A stretch of DNA of 32,055 bases from Hyphomicrobiales bacterium (GTDB taxonomy: Bacteria > Pseudomonadota > Alphaproteobacteria > Rhizobiales > Beijerinckiaceae): assembly GCA_019247605.1 (NCBI GenBank), contig JAFBAS010000148.1:1-32055 (forward strand), given 5' to 3'. A program made the position numbers and the translations under genes. Each line of letters begins with the position of its first letter. The stretch's first letter is position 1. Shown piece after piece: positions 6,477 through 15,180 of this stretch. The notes under the pieces are model-generated. The model was not told the DNA's origin, did not search any database, and saw only the letters and a program-made list of their open reading frames with translations.

Positions 6477-8594
6477 ATGAACGCGCACGCCAAGCTCGAG
6501 ATCAAGCACTCCACCTGCCCGCATGATTGCCCATCGGCATGCGCGCTCGATGTCGAGGTGATCGAAGGCTCGAGCATCGGCCGCGTGCATGGCTCGAGGC
6601 TCCAAACCTATACGTCGGGGGTCGTTTGCGCCAAGGTCGCCCGTTACGCCGAGCGCATCCATCATCCCGACCGTCTGCTCCACCCATTGCGGCGCACCGG
6701 ACCGAAGGGCTCAGCCTCCTTCACGCGCATTTCCTGGGACGAAGCTCTCGACGAGATCGCGGCCCGTTTCAACGCCGCCGAGCGCGAGTGCGGGGCGGAA
6801 TCGGTATGGCCCTATTATTACGCGGGGACGATGGGGCTCGTGATGCGCGACGGCATCAACCGCCTTGCCCATGTGAAGAAATATTCGCGCTTTTACGGCA
6901 CGATCTGCTCAACCATTGCTTGGGCCGGGTTCGCCGCCGGCACGGGCAAGGTCGCCGGTGCCGATCCGCGCGAGATGTCAAAATCCGACCTCGTGGTGAT
7001 CTGGGGCACAAATCCCGTGTCGACGCAGGTCAATGTGATGACGCATGCCTCCAAGGCCCGCAAGGAGCGCGGCGCGCGAATCGCGGTCGTCGATGTGTAT
7101 GACAACGCGACCATGAAGCAGGCCGACATCAAGGTCATTTTGCGCCCGGGCACGGACGGAGCCTTCGCTTGCGGCGTAATGCATGCGCTCTTCCGTGACG
7201 GCTACGCGGACCGCGCCTACCTTGCGCGCTACACGGATTGCCCCGAGGAGCTCGAGGCGCATCTTCGCTCACGCACGCCGCAATGGGCTTCGGCGATCTG
7301 CGGTGTGCCGGCTGACGAGATCGAAGCCTTCGCTCGCGCGGTGGGCGAAACGAAGCGCAGCTTCTTTCGCCTGGGATATGGTTTCACGAGGAGCCGCAAC
7401 GGGGCGGCTCAGATGCATGCGGCGCTTTGCATTCCTGCGGTCACCGGCGCCTGGCAATATGAAGGCGGTGGCGCGTTCTTCAACAACGGCGCGATCTGGG
7501 GCTTCAAGAAGACCTTGATCGAGGGGCTTGACGTTCTCGATCTGCGGACGCGGCGCCTCGACCAGTCGAAGACGGCACGCATTCTCACCGGCGATCCGGC
7601 GGCGCTGAAGGGCGGCCCGCCGGTGAAAGCCATGCTCATCCAGAACACCAACCCCGTGACGGTCTGCCCGGACCAGACGCTCGTTCGACAAGGCTTCGCT
7701 CGCGAGGATCTCTTTATCGCCGTTCATGAGCAATTCATGACCGAGACCGCCCAAATGGCGGACATCGTACTGCCGGCCACGATGTTCATGGAGCATGACG
7801 ACCTCTACTACGGGGGAGGCCATCAATACATCTCAGTCGGCGCAAAGCTCATCGAACCTCCCGGCGAATGCCGCTCCAACCACGAGGTTCTTCAGGGCCT
7901 GGCGAAGCGGCTTGGCGCCGAGCATCGCGCCTTCGAAATGTCGGCGCGCGAGATCATCGACGAGACCTTGAACAGCAGCGGTCACGGCGACATCGAGACA
8001 CTCGAAGCCGATCTTTGGCGCGACATCCAACCCGATTTCCGGACCGCTCATTATCTCGACGGCTTCGCCCACAAGGACGGTAAGTTCCACTTCAAGGCCG
8101 ACTGGGCGAAGGTCGCCGTGTCGAATGACGGGCTGATGGGTTCCTGGCAGGACATGCCTTCACTGCCCGACCATTGGGCCATCATCGAGGAAGCGGACGA
8201 GGAACATCCGTTCCGGCTGGCGACGAGCCCGTCCCGGAGCTTCCTCAACACGAGCTTCAACGAAACGCCCTCGTCGAAGGCACGCGAAGGCAAGCCGAGC
8301 GTGATGATTCATCCCAAGGATGCGGCGAGGCTTTCGATCAGCGACGGTGATCCTGTGACCTTAGGCAATCACCGCGGCGAGACGACGCTTACCGCCAGGC
8401 TTTTCGAGGGTCTCCAGCGCGGCGTGCTGATCGCCGAATCCGTTCACCCGAACCATGCACATATCGGCGGGCGCGGCATCAATGTGCTCACGGGCGCAGA
8501 TCCCGTCGCGCCCCATGGTGGCGCCGCCTTCCACGACAACAAGGTGTGGGTGAAGAAGGCGCCGCAGATGAGGAGTGAGGGTCAAAGCGAATGA
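6477..8594 (+). CDS. Molybdopterin-dependent oxidoreductase with an Fe4S4 cluster
   Basis: The 705-residue protein belongs to the DMSO-reductase superfamily (COG0243). The N-terminus has the iron-sulfur cluster motif CPHDCPSAC (Cys14, Cys18, Cys22) and a fourth cysteine in GVVCAKV (Cys51). The catalytic domain follows, with VIWGTNPVSTQ, VVDVY and AQMADIVLPATMFMEHDD, and a C-terminal molydopterin-dinucleotide-binding domain (about residue 590 to the end) with NTSFNETPSS and VHPNHAHIGGRGIN. Cys144 in YGTICSTIAWAG sits where many members carry the molybdenum ligand, which I infer from position only. There is no Tat signal, so the enzyme is probably cytoplasmic. No electron-transfer subunit or cofactor gene is adjacent, so substrate and partner are unknown. 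Confidence 0.88.
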   Translation: MNAHAKLEIKHSTCPHDCPSACALDVEVIEGSSIGRVHGSRLQTYTSGVVCAKVARYAERIHHPDRLLHPLRRTGPKGSASFTRISWDEALDEIAARFNAAERECGAESVWPYYYAGTMGLVMRDGINRLAHVKKYSRFYGTICSTIAWAGFAAGTGKVAGADPREMSKSDLVVIWGTNPVSTQVNVMTHASKARKERGARIAVVDVYDNATMKQADIKVILRPGTDGAFACGVMHALFRDGYADRAYLARYTDCPEELEAHLRSRTPQWASAICGVPADEIEAFARAVGETKRSFFRLGYGFTRSRNGAAQMHAALCIPAVTGAWQYEGGGAFFNNGAIWGFKKTLIEGLDVLDLRTRRLDQSKTARILTGDPAALKGGPPVKAMLIQNTNPVTVCPDQTLVRQGFAREDLFIAVHEQFMTETAQMADIVLPATMFMEHDDLYYGGGHQYISVGAKLIEPPGECRSNHEVLQGLAKRLGAEHRAFEMSAREIIDETLNSSGHGDIETLEADLWRDIQPDFRTAHYLDGFAHKDGKFHFKADWAKVAVSNDGLMGSWQDMPSLPDHWAIIEEADEEHPFRLATSPSRSFLNTSFNETPSSKAREGKPSVMIHPKDAARLSISDGDPVTLGNHRGETTLTARLFEGLQRGVLIAESVHPNHAHIGGRGINVLTGADPVAPHGGAAFHDNKVWVKKAPQMRSEGQSE

Positions 8595-8639
8595 CGGCTT
8601 GCCGCACCCCTCTTCCCGGCTAACTCTTCGCCTTTCAGC

Positions 8640-9503
8640 TCAGTCCACACAGGCTTCGAGCAGCTCGCGCAGTCGCCCATCGGGCCTCAGCGACACCCTC
8701 CCCCTCACCGCATCGAGGCAGCCCCCCAGCTCGGAATTGGCTGCCCATTCCTCATCGATGCGGCCCTCCCGCACGATCCGAGCAAAACGGTGACTTTGCC
8801 AGCCATGCCAGGATGGCAGACCCGCCGCCGCGAGCCTTGCCGATTGCTCCGCCTTCTCGAGGAATATCTCCTTCGCGCGAAGCGGGAGGTGAAAACAGGC
8901 AAGGGTGTTTTTGCGCGATCTTTTCGGGCCCACGCCCTTGGCCGTGTGATTGCCGGGTCCGATCTTCAAGCCGTTTTTCGCACGCAAGATGTTCTTTCGC
9001 TGATAGGGCGCCTCCACATAGGCGTATTCACCAGCTTCGACGCTGAGGCGGGCACGGCGAAAATCGCCTAGATTCTCGGCGTTGCGATAAATCGCGTTGA
9101 GGACGCCGCGTGGCTCGCGCCTCATTTGTCGGCGATGTTGGATGAAATTGACGACGGGAACGGAGATGAGATCCGCGCTCGACGCAGCAACCGCGGCGGC
9201 AAGCCCTTCCTGCGCCCACCAGAACTCATCCGCGTCGAAGGGGAGTATCCAGCTCGCGCCTTTCTTCATCGCCTCGCGCGCAAGATCGGTCACGATCTCT
9301 GCCTGATGGAAACCCACATCTCCCGTGCGCGTCCATCGAATGCGACGATCGTTTCGGCCGAGCCGGTCGAGCACGCGGGTGGTGCCATCAGTCGAGCCAT
9401 TGTCGGCGACGAGGAAAAGCTCGATGCCTTGCCGCAGATGATGGCGCAAAGTGGTCGCGACGAGGTCCTCCTCGTTGCGCATGAGCGAAATTCCAACGAG
9501 CAT
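8640..9503 (-). CDS. Family 2 glycosyltransferase
   Basis: The 287-residue protein shows the nucleotide-sugar-binding start of a GT-A fold: VGISLMRNEEDLV, then LVADNGSTDGT (residues 32-41). It also has the metal-binding DADEFW (90-95), which is typical of the Glyco_tranf_2_4 subgroup. No membrane segment is evident. It converges on the molybdopterin gene (45 bases between the stops) and diverges from the small exported-protein gene at 9620. No polysaccharide genes are nearby to indicate the acceptor, so the sugar and target are unknown. The ATG at 9503 has only a weak ribosome binding site, but the protein then begins at the first core strand as expected. Confidence 0.85.
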   Translation of the reverse strand: MLVGISLMRNEEDLVATTLRHHLRQGIELFLVADNGSTDGTTRVLDRLGRNDRRIRWTRTGDVGFHQAEIVTDLAREAMKKGASWILPFDADEFWWAQEGLAAAVAASSADLISVPVVNFIQHRRQMRREPRGVLNAIYRNAENLGDFRRARLSVEAGEYAYVEAPYQRKNILRAKNGLKIGPGNHTAKGVGPKRSRKNTLACFHLPLRAKEIFLEKAEQSARLAAAGLPSWHGWQSHRFARIVREGRIDEEWAANSELGGCLDAVRGRVSLRPDGRLRELLEACVD

Positions 9504-9619
9504 GATGAACGGCCAGCTTCTTTACGCGCCTCCAATTCCACAATTCGTTACCGCGACACCGTTGCAGTCGCAACGCGATCGGGTAAGGAATGGGGTCTTG
9601 CCTAAATGAGGAGCTCATC

Positions 9620-9988
9620 GTGCGTCGTCTTTGCGTCACTCTGTTCGCCACCGGACTTTGCGCCCTGGCCGTCTCTCCGATCGCCGCGCTCGCCGGCGCA
9701 TCCTCGCGGAACCTTCCTCCGCCCGACCCCACGGCGAAGAACCTCACGCCCTACATGATCTCGCTTCGCGCTTTCGATGCGTGCCTGATCGTCCAGTCGC
9801 GCCTGCAAGGCACGACGCGCGAGGCGGTCCACACGCCGTGCTCCTGTTACGCCAAGCTCGCCGTCAAGAACCTGTCGAAGGAAGAGCTCGATGCGTTCCG
9901 GGCCACGGGGTATTTCAATGATTCCGCGCGCCAGAAGGCGCTCGAGGCCCTTGACAGCTGCAAGCTGCCGCGTCCGCCCTTGGGATAG
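9620..9988 (+). CDS. Small exported cysteine-containing protein of unknown function
   Basis: With the GTG at 9620 the protein has 122 residues and begins with a signal peptide (RRLCVTLFATGLCALAVS, probable cleavage near ALA-GA). A GAGGAG ribosome binding site (9608-9613) stands seven bases before the GTG and favours it over an upstream ATG at 9590. The mature protein has four cysteines, in DACLIVQ, HTPCSCYAK and DSCKLP, which could form disulfides in the periplasm or bind a ligand. I do not recognise the family. It ends 12 bases before purM, so it may share the purMN transcript, though a functional link to purine synthesis is not implied. Confidence 0.7.
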   Translation: MRRLCVTLFATGLCALAVSPIAALAGASSRNLPPPDPTAKNLTPYMISLRAFDACLIVQSRLQGTTREAVHTPCSCYAKLAVKNLSKEELDAFRATGYFNDSARQKALEALDSCKLPRPPLG

Positions 9989-10000
9989 CGGCGCGCTTCG

Positions 10001-11077
10001 ATGCGCAACGACCATCGCCCTTCGCTCAGTTACGCCGATGCCGGCGTCGACATCGATGCGGGGGCGCAACTGGTCCAACGCATCAAGCCTCTGGTTCGCG
10101 CGACGGCGCGCCCCGGATCAGACGCCGAAATCGGCGGGTTCGGAGGCGTGTTCGACCTCAAAGCCGCCGGCTTCAAGGATCCCGTCCTGGTCGCGGCCAA
10201 TGATGGGGTGGGCACAAAGGTCAAAGTCGCGATCGAAGCTGGGCGGAACGAAACCGTCGGCATTGATCTCGTCGCCATGTGCGTCAACGACCTCGTGGTG
10301 CAAGGGGCCGAGCCCTTGTTCTTCCTCGACTATTTTGCGACCGGCAAGCTCGACCCGGCCGAGGGCGAAAAGCTCGTCGCGGGCATCGCTGCCGGGTGCC
10401 GCGAAGCTGGCTGTGCGCTCATCGGCGGCGAGACCGCCGAGATGCCGGGGCTCTACCAAGGCCGCGATTACGATCTTGCGGGCTTTGCGGTCGGCGCAGC
10501 CGAACGCGGCACGCTCTTGCCACGTCCCGACGTAGAGCCCGGAGATGTCGTGCTCGGCCTTGCCTCCTCCGGGTTGCACTCAAACGGCTTCTCGCTCGTG
10601 CGGCGCATCGTGGAGAAGAGCGGGATCGGCTGGCACGAGCCTGCGCCCTTCGACACGAAACTCACTCTTGCGGAAGCGCTGCTGACGCCAACGCGCATCT
10701 ATGTGAGAAGCGTGCTTGGCACCTTGCGCGAAGCCGATGCGAAAAACGCCCTCAAGGCGCTCGCCCACATCACCGGCGGCGGATTCCCGGAGAACATTCC
10801 GCGAGTCTTGCCGAAGGGCATGGGCGTCGAGCTCGACCTCGCGAGCATCGAGGTTCCGCCGGTGTTCCGATGGCTCGCGGCGACAGGACCCGTCGCTCAA
10901 GACGAGATGCTGCGCGCCTTCAATTGCGGGATCGGCATGGTGATTATCGCCTCGCGCCACGCGAGCCAAGCCGTCCAGCGCGCTTTCGAGGAACAAGGCG
11001 AGCGCGTCAGCATCATCGGCGAGGTGGTGAAAGCGAGTGGCGCGCGCGTCACCTATGGTGGCCGACTCGCGTTGTGA
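10001..11077 (+). CDS. purM: Phosphoribosylformylglycinamidine cyclo-ligase (AIR synthetase)
   Basis: PurM uses ATP to close the imidazole ring of FGAM, giving aminoimidazole ribotide, the fifth step of purine synthesis. The 358-residue protein has the expected landmarks: [13 protein letters not shown] at the N-terminus, GGFGGVFDL, the nucleotide-binding [10 protein letters not shown] (about 67-75), [18 protein letters not shown] and [11 protein letters not shown] (142-152), then [11 protein letters not shown] and [12 protein letters not shown] in the C-terminal domain. Length is normal for the family (about 345-355). Its TGA overlaps the purN GTG by four bases (GTGA, 11074-11077), so the two enzymes are translationally coupled. 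Confidence 0.96.
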   Translation: MRNDHRPSLSYADAGVDIDAGAQLVQRIKPLVRATARPGSDAEIGGFGGVFDLKAAGFKDPVLVAANDGVGTKVKVAIEAGRNETVGIDLVAMCVNDLVVQGAEPLFFLDYFATGKLDPAEGEKLVAGIAAGCREAGCALIGGETAEMPGLYQGRDYDLAGFAVGAAERGTLLPRPDVEPGDVVLGLASSGLHSNGFSLVRRIVEKSGIGWHEPAPFDTKLTLAEALLTPTRIYVRSVLGTLREADAKNALKALAHITGGGFPENIPRVLPKGMGVELDLASIEVPPVFRWLAATGPVAQDEMLRAFNCGIGMVIIASRHASQAVQRAFEEQGERVSIIGEVVKASGARVTYGGRLAL

Positions 11078-11703
11078 CAGGTCCTGCGGTGCCACGCAAA
11101 AGAACAAGCGTTCTCATCTCAGGGCGGGGCACCAACATGGCCGCGCTTATCGAGGCGGCCCGCGGGGCCGATTACCCCGCCGAAATCGCGCTCGTCATCT
11201 CGAATGTTCGCGACGCGCCTGGGCTCGCGCGCGCGGCGAGCTTTAAAATCCCAACGAAGCTCATCGAGCACCGCGCTTTTGGCAAGGATCGCGAAGGCTT
11301 CGAGCGAGCGCTCGATTGCGAGCTTGCGGCCCACGGCGTCGAGCTCGTCTGCCTTGCCGGCTTCATGCGGCGCCTGACGCCCTGGTTTGTGAGACGCTGG
11401 GAGGGCAGGCTTCTCAACATTCACCCCTCCCTCCTTCCTGCCTTCAAAGGCCTCCACACCCATTCCCGCGCGCTCGCTGAAGCCGCTAGGCTTCATGGAG
11501 CGAGCGTGCATTTCGTGACGGAGGGGGTCGATGAGGGTCCGGTGATCGCCCAATCGGCCGTGCCCGTCCTGCCCGGCGATACGGAAGAGGTCCTCGCTGC
11601 CCGTGTGCTCGACGTAGAAGGACCGCTTTACGTTGCGTCCTTGCGTTTCGTCGCCTCCGGCGAGGCAAGGCTCGAGAGCGGCCGCGTCACCTTTGGACAA
11701 TGA
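11074..11703 (+). CDS. purN: Phosphoribosylglycinamide formyltransferase (GAR transformylase)
   Basis: PurN transfers a formyl group from 10-formyl-tetrahydrofolate to GAR, the third step of purine synthesis. The frame is open well upstream inside purM, but the GTG at 11074 overlaps the purM stop and gives 209 residues. A second GTG at 11089 is also possible. Motifs include the phosphate-binding [30 protein letters not shown] and the active-site [16 protein letters not shown] (Asn115, His117), with Asp153 in [10 protein letters not shown]. These are the three catalytic residues of the family. The gene converges on hflX with 23 bases between stops, and no terminator hairpin is obvious there. 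Confidence 0.95.
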   Translation: MTGPAVPRKRTSVLISGRGTNMAALIEAARGADYPAEIALVISNVRDAPGLARAASFKIPTKLIEHRAFGKDREGFERALDCELAAHGVELVCLAGFMRRLTPWFVRRWEGRLLNIHPSLLPAFKGLHTHSRALAEAARLHGASVHFVTEGVDEGPVIAQSAVPVLPGDTEEVLAARVLDVEGPLYVASLRFVASGEARLESGRVTFGQ

Positions 11704-11726
11704 AACATCTCGCTGACGAGCGCCCC

Positions 11727-13190
11727 TCAGCGCGGCAGATGGGTTCCCGATCGGAGCCGAAACTCGCGCCTCTCTTCAGCGATCATGCTCTTTCCACCCC
11801 CTGCGGCGATGCGCTTTACGAGCTCCGCGCTTTTGCCGCGAGGGACACGCACCTTGAGGCAAGCACTTCCCTTCGCGTCTTGCTCGGCCGAGAGCACCTC
11901 GGCATGTGAGTAAACCCATGCCCTGCCGCGGCCATCCGCGCCAGGGATGATGATGTCGAACACCTCACGATCGCTGAACAACAAATCTTCGATTGCCGCG
12001 AGAAGCCCACTCAGGCCCTCGCCCGTGAGCGCGGAAACGCCGATCGTTTTGTGCGTTTCGTTCGCCGCTCTGCCGCTTTCCCCTTTGCGCATGAGATCGA
12101 TCTTGTTCGCGGCTTCGAGAATGGGGTGGGAAGCCCGATCGAGCCCGAGCTCCGAGAGGACATCCTCGACATCCTGGCGCTGAGCCTCGCTTTGCGGGTG
12201 AGAAATGTCTCGCACATGCACGATCAGGTCGGCGTCGAGCACATCCTCGAGCGTGGCGCGAAAGGCCGCGATCAGCGAAGTCGGGAGCTCCGAAATGAAG
12301 CCGACGGTGTCGATGAGGTAGACGCTTTCTCCATGCGCCAGGCGGATCAGGCGAGCCGTGGGATCCAAGGTGGCGAAGAGCATGTCCTTGGCGGTGACCC
12401 CTGCGGCGGTCAGACGGTTGAAGAGGGTCGACTTGCCGGCATTCGTGTAGCCAACAAGCGCCACCACGGGATGGGTGCCGCGCCGCCGCTGGCGCCGATG
12501 CAAGGCCCGGGTGCGCTTCACCGCAGCGAGGTCGCGTTCGATCTTCGCGATCCGCTCCTCGATCTGGCGCCGGTCGGCTTCGATCTGGGTCTCGCCAGGG
12601 CCGCCGAGGAAGCCAAAGCCGCCCCGCTGGCGCTCGAGATGCGTCCAGGAGCGCACGAGCCTGCTCTTCTGATGGCTGAGATGGGCATGCTCGACTTGGA
12701 GCGCCCCCTCGCGCGTGCGCGCGCGCTCGCCAAAAATTTCGAGGATCAAGGCTGTCCGATCGATCACCTTGGCGCCGAGCGCCTTCTCGAGATTGCGCTG
12801 CTGCACCGGTGAGAGCGAACAGTCCATGATCACGAGCCCCGCCTCGTCAGCTTTCACCTTTTCGGCAAGCTCGGCGACTTTGCCCGAACCGATGAAAGTC
12901 GACGGGCGAATCGCGTTTGCCGGGACGATGAGCGCCTCGACCACCTCGAGGTCGATTGCACCGGCGAGCTTCGTTGCTTCCGCAAGCCGATCGGCCGGCG
13001 AGCGCGGCGGCGCAAGCTCTTTTTGCAGGCGAGCTTGCTTCTGGCCCAAATGCGCGGGGGCAGCGGGCTTTTGCGGCGTTGGCACTCGCGTGGGGTAAGG
13101 CCCGATGATGAGGGCGCGCGTCGCGCCGGCGCCCTTCCCACCATGGGGCGCCCGTGCCGAGATGTTCCCGGACCCGGCGTCTTTCATCAT
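11727..13190 (-). CDS. hflX: Ribosome-associated GTPase HflX
   Basis: HflX is a GTPase that binds the 50S subunit and can split stalled ribosomes after stress. The 487-residue protein has an N-terminal HflX domain ending in the family signature GGFGFLGGPGETQIE (190-204). The G domain follows with G1 GYTNAGKST (247-255), G3 DTVGF (294-298), G4 NKID (362-365) and G5 SALTGEG. An N-terminal region of about 60 residues, rich in Ala, Pro and basic residues, precedes the conserved domain and makes it slightly longer than many homologues. There are two adjacent ATG codons at the start (13190 and 13187) with no strong ribosome binding site. It is last in the ntr-hfq cluster, 29 bases after hfq. Confidence 0.95.
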   Translation of the reverse strand: MMKDAGSGNISARAPHGGKGAGATRALIIGPYPTRVPTPQKPAAPAHLGQKQARLQKELAPPRSPADRLAEATKLAGAIDLEVVEALIVPANAIRPSTFIGSGKVAELAEKVKADEAGLVIMDCSLSPVQQRNLEKALGAKVIDRTALILEIFGERARTREGALQVEHAHLSHQKSRLVRSWTHLERQRGGFGFLGGPGETQIEADRRQIEERIAKIERDLAAVKRTRALHRRQRRRGTHPVVALVGYTNAGKSTLFNRLTAAGVTAKDMLFATLDPTARLIRLAHGESVYLIDTVGFISELPTSLIAAFRATLEDVLDADLIVHVRDISHPQSEAQRQDVEDVLSELGLDRASHPILEAANKIDLMRKGESGRAANETHKTIGVSALTGEGLSGLLAAIEDLLFSDREVFDIIIPGADGRGRAWVYSHAEVLSAEQDAKGSACLKVRVPRGKSAELVKRIAAGGGKSMIAEERREFRLRSGTHLPR

Positions 13191-13219
13191 CTTGAATGCG
13201 ATGCCTGGTCGATCACGCC

Positions 13220-13474
13220 TCAGCCCTTGTCCAAGCCCTCTTCCGCAGGGTCATAGAGCTGCACGGGAGCAGACGGCATGATGGTCGAGATCGCGTGTTT
13301 GTAAACGAGCTGAGAATGAGCGTCGCGACGCAGCAATACGCAGAAATTGTCGAACCAGCTCACGATTCCCTGCAGCTTGACGCCGTTCACGAGAAAAACC
13401 GTCAAGGGAATCTTGTGTTTACGAACATGATTGAGAAAAGCATCTTGCAGGTTTTGCGGTCGATCACCGGCCAT
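13220..13474 (-). CDS. hfq: RNA chaperone Hfq
   Basis: Hfq is a hexameric Sm-like protein that pairs small RNAs with mRNAs. The sequence [14 protein letters not shown] is the Sm2 motif with the conserved YKHA, and the N-terminal [13 protein letters not shown] holds the Gln used for uracil binding on the proximal face. [22 protein letters not shown] forms the Sm1 core. I chose the ATG at 13474 ([10 protein letters not shown], 84 residues) because GGGGTG lies a good distance upstream. A GTG at 13483 would add three residues. The C-terminal tail is short, as usual in Alphaproteobacteria. It lies between trkA and hflX, a conserved order. The 159-base gap upstream probably holds its own promoter. 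Confidence 0.96.
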   Translation of the reverse strand: MAGDRPQNLQDAFLNHVRKHKIPLTVFLVNGVKLQGIVSWFDNFCVLLRRDAHSQLVYKHAISTIMPSAPVQLYDPAEEGLDKG

Positions 13475-13642
13475 TTTAATCACCCCGTTTATATCAGTTT
13501 TGTTGCTCGCGCGGCTTTAAGAAGCGCCACGTCTCAACTTGCGGCTGATGTGATTTACGTTGAACTGCCGCATGCAGAATCACACAGGCGTCAACCCTCC
13601 TCAACCCCAGGACCACGGGGCAGTGATGCAATTATGGCGGCC

Positions 13643-15019
13643 TCAGAAGAATTCCAGGCTGACGCGGAAAATCTGCTCGACCTCCTTGTATTTTTCCGCG
13701 GTCGCGAAAACCACGAGGCGATCATGCGCGGCGATCACCGTGTCGCCGGTCGGCGCCAGCACCTCGCCCTGCCGGAAAACTGCCCCGATCCGTATTCCTT
13801 CCGTGATGTCGAGGTCGCGCAACGGCTTGCCCACGAGCGCTGAGGGCGCGAGCGCTTCCGCCTCGATCATCTCGGCCCGCCCCTGCTCGAGGGAAAGAAG
13901 GGCGCGAATCTTGCCGCGGCGGATGTGGCGCAGCGCCTTGGAAACCGTGAGTGCCGTGGGATCGATGGCCGCGTCGATCTTCAGATCGCCGATGAGAGCG
14001 CGGTAGCCGGGCGCGCTCAAGAGGGAGGCTGAACGCCGGCTGCCGAGCTTCTTTGCGAGCGCGCCGGAGAGAAGATTGGCGGCATCGTCGTTCGAGGCTG
14101 CGAAGAAAATATCGGCACCGTCGACGCCCGCATCGCGCAAGATGGTCTCGTCGAGCGCGCTCCCGAGAAGGGCAAGCGAATGCGGCAGGGCCTGCGCCGC
14201 GGAAAGCGCCCTTTCCTGCACCGTGTCGATGAAGCGCACTTTGACGTCCGGAAGCGCCTTGCCGATCAGCCCTCCGGCGTGCACGCCCACATGGCCGCTC
14301 CCGGCGATGATCACACGGCGAGGGGCGCGCAAATCGTGACCGAAAAAGGTGAGCACCTCGCCGAGCTTTGCGGTCGCAGCGACCACATAGGCGATGTCGC
14401 CGGCCTCGAGCACGTGCTCCGAGCCGACGACGCTGACCTTTCCATTGCGCTTCTTGCCGACCACGGTGGCATCGAGGCCCGGAAACCGCCCGTTCACCTC
14501 ACGCAAGGGCCCGGCCACCGCCGATGATCCGGGAAGGCACTCGACCGAGAAGCCGAGCACCTGTCCGCGGCAGAAGGAGCCGCTCTCCCCGACCCCTGGC
14601 ATGGTGACGAGCCGCGCGATGGCTTCGGCCACCTCGATGTCAGGCGAGATCGTTGCATCGACCGGCACGCGGTCGCGAGCGAAGAGATCGGCCCAATCGC
14701 TCGTCCGGTAGGCTGCGGCGCGCAAGCGCGCGATCTTGGTCGGCACGTTGAAGAGCGTATGGGAGATGGTACAGGCCGTTATGTTCACCTCGTCGGACGG
14801 TGTGACGGCAAACAGGATGTCGCAATCGGCCGCGCCCGCCCGATCGAGCACATCGGGATGAGAGCCGTGGCCCACGACGGTCGCGACATCGAGTTCGTCG
14901 CTGAGCCGGGCCAGCACGTCGGAGGACAGATCCACGACCGTGACGCTGTTGCGCTCATCGGCAAGCCGGTCCGCGATGGCGCGGCCCACGGCGCCGGCGC
15001 CGCAGATGAGCACCTTCAT
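13643..15019 (-). CDS. trkA: Trk potassium uptake regulatory protein TrkA
   Basis: TrkA is the cytoplasmic NAD(H)-binding RCK protein that gates Trk/Ktr potassium channels. The 458-residue protein has the usual duplicated build: an RCK-N domain with GAGAVG (7-12) and an acidic VVDLSS, an RCK-C domain, then a second RCK-N with GSGHVG (240-245) and a second RCK-C domain. The ATG at 15019 (MKVLICGAGAVG) was preferred to an upstream start at 15052 because it places the Rossmann strand at the N-terminus, as in homologues. No trkH or trkG is in the window, so the membrane partner is encoded elsewhere. Its position between ntrX and hfq is a known alphaproteobacterial arrangement. Confidence 0.93.
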   Translation of the reverse strand: MKVLICGAGAVGRAIADRLADERNSVTVVDLSSDVLARLSDELDVATVVGHGSHPDVLDRAGAADCDILFAVTPSDEVNITACTISHTLFNVPTKIARLRAAAYRTSDWADLFARDRVPVDATISPDIEVAEAIARLVTMPGVGESGSFCRGQVLGFSVECLPGSSAVAGPLREVNGRFPGLDATVVGKKRNGKVSVVGSEHVLEAGDIAYVVAATAKLGEVLTFFGHDLRAPRRVIIAGSGHVGVHAGGLIGKALPDVKVRFIDTVQERALSAAQALPHSLALLGSALDETILRDAGVDGADIFFAASNDDAANLLSGALAKKLGSRRSASLLSAPGYRALIGDLKIDAAIDPTALTVSKALRHIRRGKIRALLSLEQGRAEMIEAEALAPSALVGKPLRDLDITEGIRIGAVFRQGEVLAPTGDTVIAAHDRLVVFATAEKYKEVEQIFRVSLEFF

Positions 15020-15041
15020 CGCAGACAAGCCCCGAAGAGCC

Positions 15042-15061
15042 GGCGAGCCCAAAAGCTCGCC
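15042..15061 (-). repeat. Small hairpin in the ntrX-trkA gap
   Basis: GGCGAGC (15042-15048) pairs with GCTCGCC (15055-15061) around a 6-base loop. In the direction of transcription the loop reads TTTTGG. It is in the 161-base gap between the ntrX stop and the trkA start. It might be a leader structure of trkA; there is no T-run after the stem. Confidence 0.35.
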
Positions 15062-15180
15062 CTTGGCCGGGTGTGTTCAGCGCACATTCGCGTCACCCCG
15101 CGAAGAGCAGCTTCCCCGAGCCACGGCGGAAGAAATCCGCCACCGGCGGGCAACATCGGTCGCCTTCGGCACCATAGCCC

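Noticed and set aside
10279-11073. Upstream open extension of the purN frame inside purM
   Set aside because: It is a low-complexity basic shadow; purN homology begins at the GTG that overlaps the purM stop.
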